Of a DNA stretch of 64,000 nt, positions 14,208 to 24,300 are shown in pieces (position 1 is the stretch's first letter; every line of letters begins with the position of its first letter). Source of the stretch: Agrypnia vestita (Eukaryota; Arthropoda; Insecta; Trichoptera; Phryganeidae); assembly GCA_016648135.1 (NCBI GenBank), contig JADDOH010000476.1:205572-269571 (forward strand), written 5' to 3'. The notes beneath the pieces were generated by a model. It searched no databases, was not told the DNA's origin, and saw only the letters and a program-made list of their open reading frames with translations. The translations under genes and the position numbers were made by a program.

Positions 14208-17200
14208 CTATAAAAAATTCAAATCCTTGATTTGATTATGTTTTTAATAAATTAAAAAAATACGTATACAGGGTTATTTGTAAAACAATAACCTCGCAGG
14301 ACTATATTCCTGCCTTGATTATGAGTCGAAAATTTTCAAGTAAAAAAGTCAATAGTTAAGGAGATATTCGACTTCAATTCGAAAATTTTCAAGCTATTAT
14401 GTCAATAGTTAAGGAGATATTCTACTTCAAAGTTTGCATTTTTTTTTCAATATTTCTGACTTATTTTTTGTAAAACGTTGATTACAGTAACTCATATCGA
14501 CCACGAAAAATTCATTGGTTTTACAAAAAATAAGTCAGAAATATTGAAAAAAAATGTAAACTTTGAAGTCGAATATCTCCTTAACTACTGACATTAGGTC
14601 ATAATAGCTTGAACATTTTCGACTCATAATCAAGGCAGGAATATAGTCCTACGAGGTTATTAATGTTTTACAAATAACCCTGTATATATTTATTAGGGTA
14701 AGGGGAAATTTAAAAATAACATTTAAATTAATTACAAATTATAAATATTTTGCAAATAAAATTAAAATGAAATTTAAAGAAATGAAAACACAAGCTTATG
14801 AAATATACCATTTAACAACTGTGTTGAGAATTGGGCCCCCGACAGCATCATAAATGAGGTTCACGCCCTTATCTTTGGTGGCCTTCATGATTTCTTTAAA
14901 GTTATGTTTCAGGTTGTTTTTGTAGGCTGCAAATGCACCGCGATCTCGGAGTAAACTGGCTTTACCATCTGTATCTGCTACAGCGATAACCTGTAACAGC
15001 GTAAAAATACTTGTACTCTTCTCACCAATAAGTTGCTATGAGAAAATAATCGGTATACAATGCTAAGTTTACGATTTATAAGAAAATAGTTACCTTCGCC
15101 TTAAAGATGCTTGCCGCTACTTCCACTCCAGCTAATCCGTATCCACCAGCTCCTGCCAGTACCAGCACAATATCTCCTTCTGCAAATAAGGAATATAATA
15201 TATATATTTTTTTTTTCAATTGATTGAGCAACATTATAGATTAACATTTTTTTTAAAAATTGATTATTTTATTTGTATATATGTATCTACTTTTATAAAT
15301 AAAAAATAAAAGTAGATACATATATACAAATAAAATAATCAATATTTTTTAATAATAATTTCCATCTGGCATTTGGTCAACATAATTTTTAATGATGTCT
15401 ATAACTCTCTTGATGTGCACTTACCATTTAAAGGTGCAAATTGGGTGAAGGCGAGCATAGCTGTAGAGTGTCCACAAACTATTGCTGCAGCATCAGGGTA
15501 GGGTATTTCAGGATGGAGTGCCCAGACGCTGTTGGTGCCTAGTACCGCTTCAGTCGCCAGACCCCCGTGACCTGACTCGATGATTCCAACCACTCGTTCG
15601 CCAATGCTCACATTACATCCTTCACCTACCTGCATTGATTTTATTTATTTATTTATTTAATGTTCATGGAAGACCAACAGCACAAAAAAAAAGCATAGAA
15701 AACATTGATACAATATAGATGGCCAATTACAGGTCTCCACATTTAGAAATATGTCAGTAATGATAAATATTTATGAATGACTAAGGCATATTAAAAATTA
15801 TATAGAAAGAAAGAATAAAAAATTTAAACAAAAGAAAAAGAAACTTAATTATTACGTGGAAAAAAATTCAGCACTCAAAATTTTTCTTAATCTTGTGTGG
15901 CTGCACTCGAACAGATCAATATCCAATAATCTTATCAGTTTATTGAATGCATCGCATACCCTCAAGAAATATGAATTACGACGATAGTTGGATGAGGTAA
16001 AATCAATGTGAAAGACTGGGTTGTGTCTACGAGATCTACAGGGAACATGGAATTTTAGTCTATTTAATAGTTCAGGACAGTCGACGTTGCCTGATACAAT
16101 TTTTAGTAGGTACATCAAATCACCTATTTCGCGACGTTTGTATAATGGTAGGATGTGATATTTTTTGCATGAACTGTCATAATCGTCAGAAACGCAATTG
16201 AATTTGAAGTTGAGAAAGCGAATAATTTTTTTTGAATTTGTTCCAAGCGATTTACATAGATCATATACTGGGGGTTCCATACTTGCGTTGCATACTCGAG
16301 TTTGCTTCTGACAAAAGTGCAGTAAAGTACTTTCAATGTCTTTACACACTTAAAATCTTTAGATTGTATTATAATATGTCACACAGTAAATCTTCTGATT
16401 TTGACAGATAAAAAAATACTCTTTTTATTTTGCGAGCTTTGGATCTTAACAAAAATTTGATCAATTATATAGATTTTTTTTTTTTAAAAATGTACTACAT
16501 AATACATCAAAAATAGATCGTCAAAAGCTGTACTAAAAATAATTAAAATTTTTGTAAGAACAGGTTTCGTGGAAGAAATCAGATCTCGAAAGGAACTAAG
16601 TCGGTCCATTATGTTAGCAACTTCAGTTAGAACTTTGATAGGAAGAGCAGAACAGACATCATCACACCAATATCAATATCCAGCCGTGGCTCCCATGATC
16701 ATGACTAAATGACTAAGTGATTAAAGTGGTATCAACTTGGTTCATAATACTCTTATGTTTAAACCATTCATTATTGTGTTTTCTACCAATTACACAGCTT
16801 GTGTTTGTAAAAATCTATGATTTAAAAAAAGATTACTATAATCCAAGTTGACACAAGAGCCCCCAAACTAAGCAAAACAACCCAGCCTTTTATGCCTATT
16901 CAAATGTGTACAATTCCATGTCCATTCAATTAAGATAAGAACTTAATGGGCTCCTATTGTTTATTGTGTGACGGTAATAATTTTCGTTAAAGAAAAAGAC
17001 TGAAATGTAATATAAAAATCATGATATTTTTACTGCTTTTAAATAATTTCAAGAAAGAAGTAGAAAATAATAATGTCAAAGGGCCATTTTCTTATAACAG
17101 ATCAAATTTTACATGAATTCTAATGGAAATTATTGTTACAGTTTACAAACATTTTTACAGAACGAAGTAAGTTCGTAAATCAGGGTTCCACTGTGTAAGT

Positions 17201-18099
17201 TTTAGTGAAGTACTGTGGCGACTTGCTAGCCACTGGCTGATTCTTTCTGCTGGTGCATTTTAATCTCTGGCTGAATTTTAATTTAACACTAGTGCTTGTC
17301 ATACTAATTTAGTATGACAAGCACTACTGTTTACATTCCTTTTATTTCCCAAAAAATGCTGGCCGAGTCTAAACCATGTAACCATTCTGGTACCATAATT
17401 ACAAAAATCCAACATGTTTCCTTTTGTTTTGTTTAACAATTGTGTAATACAATTGAGATAATTTTCAGTGGCACATTTCAAAGGCAAAAATTGTATTTAA
17501 ATATAAAAATGTTGAGCCACAGTTTTTCCCAATCTTTAATGATTAGTGCAAGTATTCTCAACTCAATGGATTCTTCTTTCTATATACAGTAAAGATAATA
17601 CAATAAAGAATGAATGTTTTTTAAAAATATATTTTATATCTACCTCCAGAACTTCTCCAGACAACTCATATCCTGGAATAAAAGGCAGTGTTTTATCATT
17701 CTCGAGTGTTTTTTCTAGGTATTTAACATCATTAATATTCAGACTACAATATTTAACTTCTACTCGTACCTGAAAGCAAAAAATTTACTTATATCGAAGT
17801 TTGAAAGCAAAAAATGTACTTATATCGAAGTTTCAAGTATAAAAAAAAGTTAATGCAATGATGTGTTATATCATTCATATTGACAGCAACATTTAAAACA
17901 CTGTTTAACAGCTCACCTCTCCGGGACTCAACGGTATTCTTGTAAACTTATCAATTACGAGAGGTTTGCCGTACTCCTTGAGGCATGCAGCTTCGAATGT
18001 CGAATTATGTCTAAATTTTGTAACTGCAGGAGAAGAAAAGTTATTGAAGAGTTTCTTGGAGATATCACGAAACATTAACAAAGCCATAGGTCGTGCCAT
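13745..18099 (-). CDS. Quinone oxidoreductase-like protein 2 homologue (MDR family), complete six-exon gene
   Basis: This is a medium-chain reductase of the quinone oxidoreductase class, predicted to transfer hydride from NAD(P)H. Exons: 17917-18099, 17644-17769, 15425-15629, 15094-15179, 14809-14990, 13745-14207. All junctions are GT-AG and the lengths sum to 1245 bases, giving 414 aa. A basic N-terminus (MFRDISKKLFNNF) looks like a mitochondrial presequence. The GroES-like domain follows (LSPGE, VRVEVKYCSLNINDVKYLE, PFIPGYELSGEV), then the Rossmann loop AGAGGYG at about 181-187 and LIYDAVGGPIL. The end is CTGKVLIKIKDK. Catalytic zinc ligands of true alcohol dehydrogenases are absent, as expected for QORs. 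About 60 residues of Lys/Glu/Ser-rich sequence (275-334) sit inside the last exon, making the protein longer than the usual 350 or so. It converges on PKN and diverges from chibby. Confidence 0.92.
14268..14683. mobile_element. Palindromic ACAGGG-family MITE (416 bp)
   Basis: Near-perfect inverted halves run from 'acagggttatttgtaaaac' to its mirror 'gttttacaaataaccctgt', with the centre near 14490. The left arm carries a small internal duplication of 'gtcaatagttaaggagatat'. TATA flanks both ends. It lies in the last intron of the reductase gene. Confidence 0.85.
14809..14990 (-). CDS. QORL2-like gene, exon 5
   Basis: Acceptor TTACAG and donor GTATAT. It encodes VIAVADTDGKASLLRDRG through VNLIYDAVGGPILNTVVK, and ends in phase 2. 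Confidence 0.9.
15094..15179 (-). CDS. QORL2-like gene, exon 4
   Basis: Acceptor TTGCAG and donor GTAACT. It encodes the Rossmann nucleotide-binding loop, GDIVLVLAGAGGYGLAGVEV. Confidence 0.9.
15260..15342. repeat. Perfect 37-bp inverted repeat
   Basis: Arms 15260-15296 and 15306-15342 are exact reverse complements separated by 9 bases. It lies in the third intron of the reductase gene, between exons 3 and 4. Confidence 0.9.
15425..15629 (-). CDS. QORL2-like gene, exon 3
   Basis: Acceptor ATGCAG and donor GTAAGT. It encodes VGEGCNVSIGERVVGI and the PYPDAAAIVCGHSTAMLAF segment, and ends in phase 1. Confidence 0.9.
15638..16345 (-). mobile_element. LINE 3' fragment (CR1/jockey-like) in reductase intron
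   Basis: The minus strand encodes an RT C-terminus in two frames: LYCTFVRSKLEYATQVWNP, then LPLYKRREIGDLMYLLKI, then NSYFLRVCDAFNKL. It ends in an ATTT-type tail near 15638-15661. It is 5'-truncated and frame-broken. Confidence 0.85.
16724..16866. repeat. MITE of the GGTTGTATCAAC family
   Basis: The left 'gtggtatcaacttggttcat' and the right 'ttactataatccaagttgac' are inverted, with the shared interior 'gtaaaaatctatg'. It is non-coding. Confidence 0.65.
17289..17326. repeat. Near-perfect short palindrome
   Basis: 'agtgcttgtcatactaa' is followed almost directly by its reverse complement, leaving a loop of about one base. It lies in the reductase gene's second intron. Confidence 0.75.
17644..17769 (-). 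CDS. QORL2-like gene, exon 2
   Basis: Acceptor CTTTCAG and donor GTAGAT, phase 0 on both sides. It encodes 42 residues containing NINDVKYLE and PGYELSGEV. Confidence 0.9.
17917..18099 (-). CDS. QORL2-like gene, exon 1
   Basis: It starts at ATG 18099-18097 and ends SPGE before a GTGAGC donor, phase 0. It encodes the putative targeting sequence and the first strand of the catalytic domain. Confidence 0.9.
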
Positions 18100-18606
18100 G
18101 GTTGAAGTATAAAATGCTCATAATACTATAAAATAATAATTAATACATAATTTAAGGCAACTTCGCAAACTGACCGGCTCAATTTATTTTCTAACTGAGC
18201 GTATTCTCACTATTCTAGCCTTCTAGCGTATTCGTATTGGCAGCCCCCATAGATAAAGCAGCAATTTCACAGTTTTCTGACATTAAGATTTTATGTTGCT
18301 AGCCAAAAAAAATATGATAAAAAATAACTGAACAGTAACTACCCGTCTAAAAGCGCTTAAAATATGTGCTTTGAAAATTAATAAGGCGAAAAAATAATTA
18401 TCCTGATATCAATGAAATTATTCTTAGGTCTTTCGGGTAGCCCGGATTCATCATATTCATACCTATATATTAAGATTTTACTACTCTGAAACATTCACAC
18501 AAGCTTGTGTTACCTATCCTTTACACAATCTTTTGCTGTCGTCATGGGAACAAAAATAACAAACAATTTAGTTGTTTCTAGTATAGATAGATGCGGTAGT
18601 GAATAA
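18100..18606. promoter_or_regulatory. Bidirectional promoter region, QORL2-like gene / chibby
   Basis: 507 bases separate the ATG of the minus-strand reductase from the ATG of plus-strand chibby. No repeat is recognisable in it. The two genes must share or divide this region for transcription start. An X-box-like site lies at its chibby end. Confidence 0.6.
18538..18551 (+). promoter_or_regulatory. RFX X-box-like site upstream of chibby
   Basis: GTCGTCATGGGAAC fits the nematode-style X-box RTHNYYWTRRNRAC at every position. It lies 55 bases before the chibby ATG, a normal distance for ciliary genes. Direct RFX binding is inferred. Confidence 0.5.
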
Positions 18607-19102
18607 ATGAAAATGCCATTTTTTTCTAATAAATTTTCACCTAAAAAGACACCTACAAGAAAATCAGATTCATCAATAGTAAGCCGCGAGTTAGGACCTG
18701 AATTTGCATCACGGGAATTAGGCCTTGAGATACCCCCTATAAAACTAAAATTAGGGGAACATGAAATTTTTTTTGATGACGGGCAGTGGATCCCAGGTAT
18801 AAAATAGATTTTTTTAATACTCATTAATGGTGTCAACTGCCAATACACTTCACCCTAGGAAATTAAAATTATTAAAAATTTCAGAGACTGGTGCAAATGG
18901 TTCAACACACAAAGAAAATACAAAGTTAAAGAAATCCTTAAAAACACTAGAGGAAGAAAACAATCTTTTAAAGTTGAAATTTGAGATACTCCTGGACATG
19001 CTCACACAAACCACTGCTGAATCACAAATTCAATTAAAAGAAATAGAACAGCTAAAACATTTTAATGAAAAATCTAACCGATTAAAGAAAATGAAGAATT
19101 AA
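18607..19102 (+). CDS. cby: Chibby homologue, two exons (135 aa)
   Basis: Chibby is a small coiled-coil protein of the distal centriole/ciliary transition zone and, in vertebrates, a beta-catenin antagonist. Exon 1 is 18607-18796 and exon 2 is 18885-19102, joined through an 88-base GT-AG intron (CCAG/GTATAA to TTTCAG/AGACT) that restores a Glu codon. The N-terminus MPFFSNKFSPKKTPTRKS is the family signature. IFFDDGQWIPETGA spans the junction. The C-terminal coiled coil contains EEENNLLKLKFEILLDML followed by TQTTAESQ, the most conserved block of the family. Length fits the usual 120-130 residues or slightly more. The gene is divergent from the reductase. Read without splicing it stops at once, so the intron is required. 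Identification is secure; function in this species is inferred. Confidence 0.95.
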
Positions 19103-19197
19103 GTAATCAGATCTACAATTCAATACAAAATTATGTAAAAGAAAGCAAGTAAACTTATTGAAACTTTAATTTACAATAATTTTTTTATAATCATACT

Positions 19198-20050
19198 CAG
19201 TGGTGTGCTGCTATGGGTTCGCACCGGCTCCTTCGAGCCGGTTGCTAAAATAATTTTGGTTCGGAGAGCTCGTTCTTGAAATACAGATTTTTTTAAAATT
19301 ATTTCAGGAGTAAATGATTTCAGAAATTATATATATAATATTTTAAGAGATAATCGCAATGAGCTTCCTGAAATGGTCAGAAAAGCTAAAAATATTAATA
19401 ATAGAATTGCAATATGCTCTGCAGAGGCGAAACGGGGATTTTGGTTATTGACTACTATTTGTTCACAAAAAGGGCAAATTTAAATATTCAACATATCGTC
19501 GCTGTATATATAATGCCAATATGCCGTTTAGCACATTCTGAGATGAACGAATCAATTCGTAAATTTTTCATATAAATAATGGAAATATACTATAAAAAAC
19601 ATTGCCGTTCATCTGGAAAGACTGCCTAGTAATTATTTAAAATATTTTTTATTGATCTAGTCTGTGCAATTATTTTTTAAAACAGTTTCATTCGTTCATC
19701 GCAGAATTTACTAAAACGGCACACAGGATTAATTATACATACAGCGACGATATATCAGACTTAATGACCATTCATTTGATAGGTTTGTCACTGTCTTCAT
19801 GAGATTCCACACCATTCTTTAAATCGTGGCTCAGAAATCACCATCATTCAGCAGATGATAGATGAGGAAGACCCGTCACGGTTAAAATTTCTAATGAATG
19901 AATTTATGTAATGTATAAACTATGTAACGTAAATAAATAATTTTAAAACATATAATTTTTTTTAATTTGAAAAAAAAATTGTATAAAAATCGGGGGTTGG
20001 TGTTTACCAAGGTGCGAGCCGGTTGATAGAATTTTAGCAGCACATCACTG
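19198..20050. mobile_element. Non-autonomous hAT-like element
   Basis: Terminal inverted repeats CAGTGGTGTGCTGCTA (left) and CAGTGATGTGCTGCTA (right, read inward) differ at one position. A further inner match, 'accggct', recurs on both sides. Flanking octamers 'atcatact' and 'attacact' agree at 6 of 8 positions, consistent with a decayed 8-bp target duplication. No transposase frame is present. A separate palindrome is nested within. Confidence 0.8.
19493..19753. repeat. Palindromic insertion nested in the hAT element
   Basis: Arms starting 'atatcgtcgctgtat' and ending 'atacagcgacgatat' are inverted over about 60 bases each. They include 'gatgaacgaat' against 'attcgttcatc'. Confidence 0.75.
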
Positions 20051-20245
20051 ATTACACTCATTGAGAATCTCCCAGACATCATAAGAAAAACTAAAATTCT
20101 ACTTACCGTAAAACAAGCTGTATGCAGGTAATCAAGCTCTATTGAAACGTCATTGCTCTAATATTTTGCAAAAAAGGAGTTTATCACCTACGGTTGGATG
20201 TTTGATGAGTAATAGAAGTAAAAATGAAGAATAAAGCATACATTT

Positions 20246-20745
20246 TTAATTTTTTTTTTTATTTATTCTCAAAATAGGTAATATAATAACATTAGTATTT
20301 CCTAATATATACATTGTAAAATATCATTATATCAAATTTCTAATCAAAAGTACGTATCACAAACTTTCTTAGTTTTTTGAAAAATTTTCATATTTTTTTC
20401 GTCTCTAATATCCTCTGGCAGACTCACATACAACTTCATGCCACTATACATCACAGAAGTTTGCGATCTTTTTTTCTTTCCGAATGGCAATCTTATTTCT
20501 TCTTTTTTTCTTGTACAATGGTCATGTTCATGTTGGTTTCTTTTATTTTTCTTACTAATTCAAATGTATTGTTGTGTCCATTAATAATTTTGTATATAAA
20601 TAGAAATACATTAAATTTAATTATTTGTCTAAATGTCATTATTTGTAGACTTTCTAGTATCAGTTTGATTCTTGTGTATCGATTTCTTTTTAGTATAGAT
20701 TTAGTATCAATAGTATTTTTATATCGTATCCATCCACCAAACAAT
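20246..20745 (-). mobile_element. LINE 3' fragment
   Basis: The minus strand, with frame breaks, encodes an RT C-terminal tail: FGGWIRYKNTIDTK, then LESLQIMTFRQIIKFNVFLF, IYKIINGHN, then KLYVSLPEDIRDEKNMKIF. A T-rich block at 20246-20271 marks its poly(A)-like end. It is 5'-truncated. Confidence 0.75.
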
Positions 20746-21092
20746 TTGTTTTTGCAAAAATTTAAGCTTTATTCCGAATTTTTACTTCTATTACTGATCA
20801 AAAAACCAGCCTTAAAGATGTATTCATTCGGTAAATAAAAATTCATGTATTTTATTCTTTAATATTTTTATCTCTTTTGTTTTGTTTTTTTTTTAACTAT
20901 GGGTGAAGTAGTAAGGATTTGTTATAGTTTTATTTATTGTATTTGTGTTATGTAACTGTCGCTAATGCGAGGTAATTAGAGGCCAGGTTTTCCTGCATCT
21001 GCGACAGATTTTTTCTTTCAGTCACTCCACCAGGTGCACTGGCTTACCAGGCTTTCTCCAGTGCAGTGATTAACAAAACGCAAATAAAAGAT

Positions 21093-21117
21093 TTTATTGA
21101 AAAAATATACATTTATT
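21093..21117 (-). terminator. TOP3A polyadenylation signals
   Basis: Minus-strand AATAAA occurs at 21112-21117 and 21093-21098, 38 and 57 bases past the stop codon of the topoisomerase gene. Confidence 0.6.
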
Positions 21118-21154
21118 TCTAAGACAACAATCACAGTTGACAATATTTAAAATA

Positions 21155-21309
21155 TCATTGATATATTCTGGGGCACTTGTTTCTTGTGTGGCCTTCCTCT
21201 CTGCATGCCCCACATCTTTTTCTTCCCCTCTCCCCGGTCCCCCGGGCACCGGGGGCTCCGCGGCTTCCTCGACTTCCTCCTCTAGCACGACCTCTGCCCC
21301 GACCAGTTT
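21155..21309 (-). CDS. Top3a: TOP3A exon 15 (CCHC knuckle, stop)
   Basis: Acceptor TTTTAG; stop TGA at 21155-21157. It encodes an Arg/Gly-rich stretch and the terminal knuckle CGACREEGHTRNKC followed by PRIYQ. Confidence 0.93.
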
Positions 21310-24300
21310 CTAAAAAGAATTAGGAAATATCCCAAAAATTTTAGAATTAAATACTCTAATATTAAGTTCAATATAACAGGTGTTTATAATGAAAATTTAG
21401 CAAAAACATAATATTTTGTCTCTTTCCCTAAAAGTAAATGTAAAACTCTAATGTCTTTCTATAATGTCTTGCATGGGAAAATTTAAAGGTAAATTGATAC
21501 ATTTCTATGAAGAAGAGCGCTAAGTTCTTTTGAAATATAGACCTTTCTATTTAGACAAAGTTATTTCAAAATAGTAAATAAGGAAGTCTTCTGTAGCTGA
21601 TTTAAATTAACAATAATTTACGCAGAAATGTTTCAATACAAGTTAAATAAAATAATAAAAACCCTGAGAAAAAATCAATTGCATTTTTTCAAATGTCACA
21701 TTTTTTTTATAGAAAAATCTTTTTGAAATTTTTTTTTATAAAATGTATATTAACATTAAAAAATAATTTTGAAAATAACGATTTTAAACTATCGCCAAAA
21801 CGCTTATTTTCGCAACTGACGTTAGGGAACGATTTTTATGTCAATTTGACGTTTAACATGTAACAGCACATTTGCGTATTTAGATGTTCATTCGTTTTTT
21901 TACAAACAAGCCAAATTTTTGGTATAGTGCGTCCATAATGCCAGGGAAAAGTTTTGTAGAAATTCAGTCCTGAAAAATGAATCCAACATTAAAGCATCAA
22001 TTTTCAGTAAGTTATCGGATTTTTCTTGTGAAAATGCATCCTCCATTATTTTAAACGTGTTCTTAGATAGTTATTTTATTAAAATAGGTCACAAACACAG
22101 CAAATCTATGTAAATCCACGCAAACACATGTAAAAACAAAGCAAAAACGAATAGTGACCATAGAAAATAAACAAATTACAGTGACAAACACCATATATCA
22201 CATATGGTTTACCTATAATTCTTGCTAAACAACGTCACGACCTATCATACCGTGTTTTAATGGAATCATATTTTTTAAGATTTTTATTGTAAAAATTATC
22301 CCCACACCATCCATACTGAGTTTCAAAATATAATTTATTTTTCTGACTCTATTTCATATATTTTCATTGATATCTGTAAAATATGAAATTACCCTATTGG
22401 AATTGGAAGGTTTTTATCATTTTATTTGACTTGTATTAAAGGGAATGAATTTTTCATATTCAATATAAGTTACTGTAATGATAGTCAAACTTTTTACAAA
22501 AAAATAAGTCATAAATATTGAAAAAAATGCAAACTTTGAGGTCGCATATCTCCATAACCATTGATGTTAGGTCATGGTTGCATGAACATTTTCAACTCAT
22601 AATTAAAGCAGGAATCTAACTGTAAAGTATTGTGGACTAGCTCTGTTACATCCTGTATACTATTTCCCAATGAGTTAAAAATATTATTCCGGGAAGAACA
22701 ACGTTATACACTATGGTAAGAATTAAAATCACAAAGAACAAGATTTAATCAGAAATGACAAAAAGTAGCTTACAGAAAAGGAAAAATTGTATACAGATAC
22801 CGATTAAATACATATCAAGGTGTATAAATAATTTCATGTGTATGTTTATACAATTAAGGTGTAGTAAAATTTTATTTAATCATACTGAATTGTTTTATCA
22901 AATTAAATGCATCAAGTCAAATCTTGTATTTATTTTATTTTATTTTTCATTTATTGGTTTTCTTACAGCCATACAATTAATAAATCTTGAAAAAAAAAAC
23001 AATTATTGATGTACAGAGCCTTGGGCCAATTACAAGAAAACACGTATGTACAAGAATATTATACAAGGATCGATAAAAAAATAAGAAAAAACAATATGTC
23101 AAATAGTGAGTTTGTGTGAGTGTGTGTATTTGTGTGATAAAAAACAGTATGTCAGATAGTGAGTTTGTGTGAGTGTGTGTTTGTGGTTTTTATGTGTTCG
23201 TGTGTGTGTTCAGTTTGTATGTGGGAAGAAAAATGTCATTGCGCAAGTTTATACGTAAGGGATTTTGTAAACTGCTCAAAACTGAAATATAAAATATTGA
23301 GATCTGCAAAGGCCGTGTCATAGGTATCTTAGAACTCCGTTAATAATACAGTTTTTACTGTAGTTTGTTCTCCAATGATTTAAGTGGAAAAGGCGTGGTA
23401 CTCTTGTTCGTCTCTGCGGGACATTAAAGTGTATCGAATTTAAGATTTCAGGTGAATCTATGCGATTATTAAGTATTTTGTAAAGGTATTTCATATCGCT
23501 TATCGTTCGCCTGTCTTCATGAGTAGTTATCTTATATTGAAAGTAAGTAGTGAAAAGTAAAATATTTAGATTTTTTGAAAGAAATACTAACGGGTAGGTC
23601 CAGAGCCCCATGACGTGGAAGGTTCACCACTAGTTGAGTCTTCTTTCCATTGGAAGAAATTGCAACGACCTCCCACACTGCTGTTGGGACATCCAAAGAA
23701 AGTGCGTCCCTTATTTGGTCCTTCCTTTTGAACTGTTAAACTGCAGATTTTTTTAAAGAAAACAGTATAACATATGCAGATGTAGAGGAATTATTAATAT
23801 TCATAGTGTAGTAATAATATTCATAGTAGATAACAAAATGGCAGTTCTCTCATATTAAATATTGAGTTAGGTTAGGCAATGATCTTGGGGAAGACTGATC
23901 AGCAGATTAAAGTCTTAAAAATGCACAGATTAAAAAGGATGACACAAATGAATCCAGAACAATCAGCCTCATCGTTGTGGTATCACATGTGGACTACTGT
24001 AACAGTATTTATGCTGGACAGCCGAAATTTCAGCTGAATAGATAGCAATATATTTAGAATGCGGCAGCGTTGATAATATAAGACATCAAAATTCTCAGAC
24101 ATAACATCACTTTTGTGTGAATTACATTGACTCTCAAGATATATTATACAGTGAAACTCGCTTAATAAATTCACTTTTAATAAGTTCTCCAGCTAAATAA
24201 GTTTAAATTCTGCGGTCCTGAAAAAGTCCCATACAAATCTGATATTTTTTTAGGCTTAATACGTTTCCCACTTATTTTCGTTTCTCGCCTAAGTAGTGCT

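Noticed and set aside
18510..18848. Minus-strand 112-codon protein
   Set aside because: It is antisense to chibby exon 1, whose family match and splice sites are clear.
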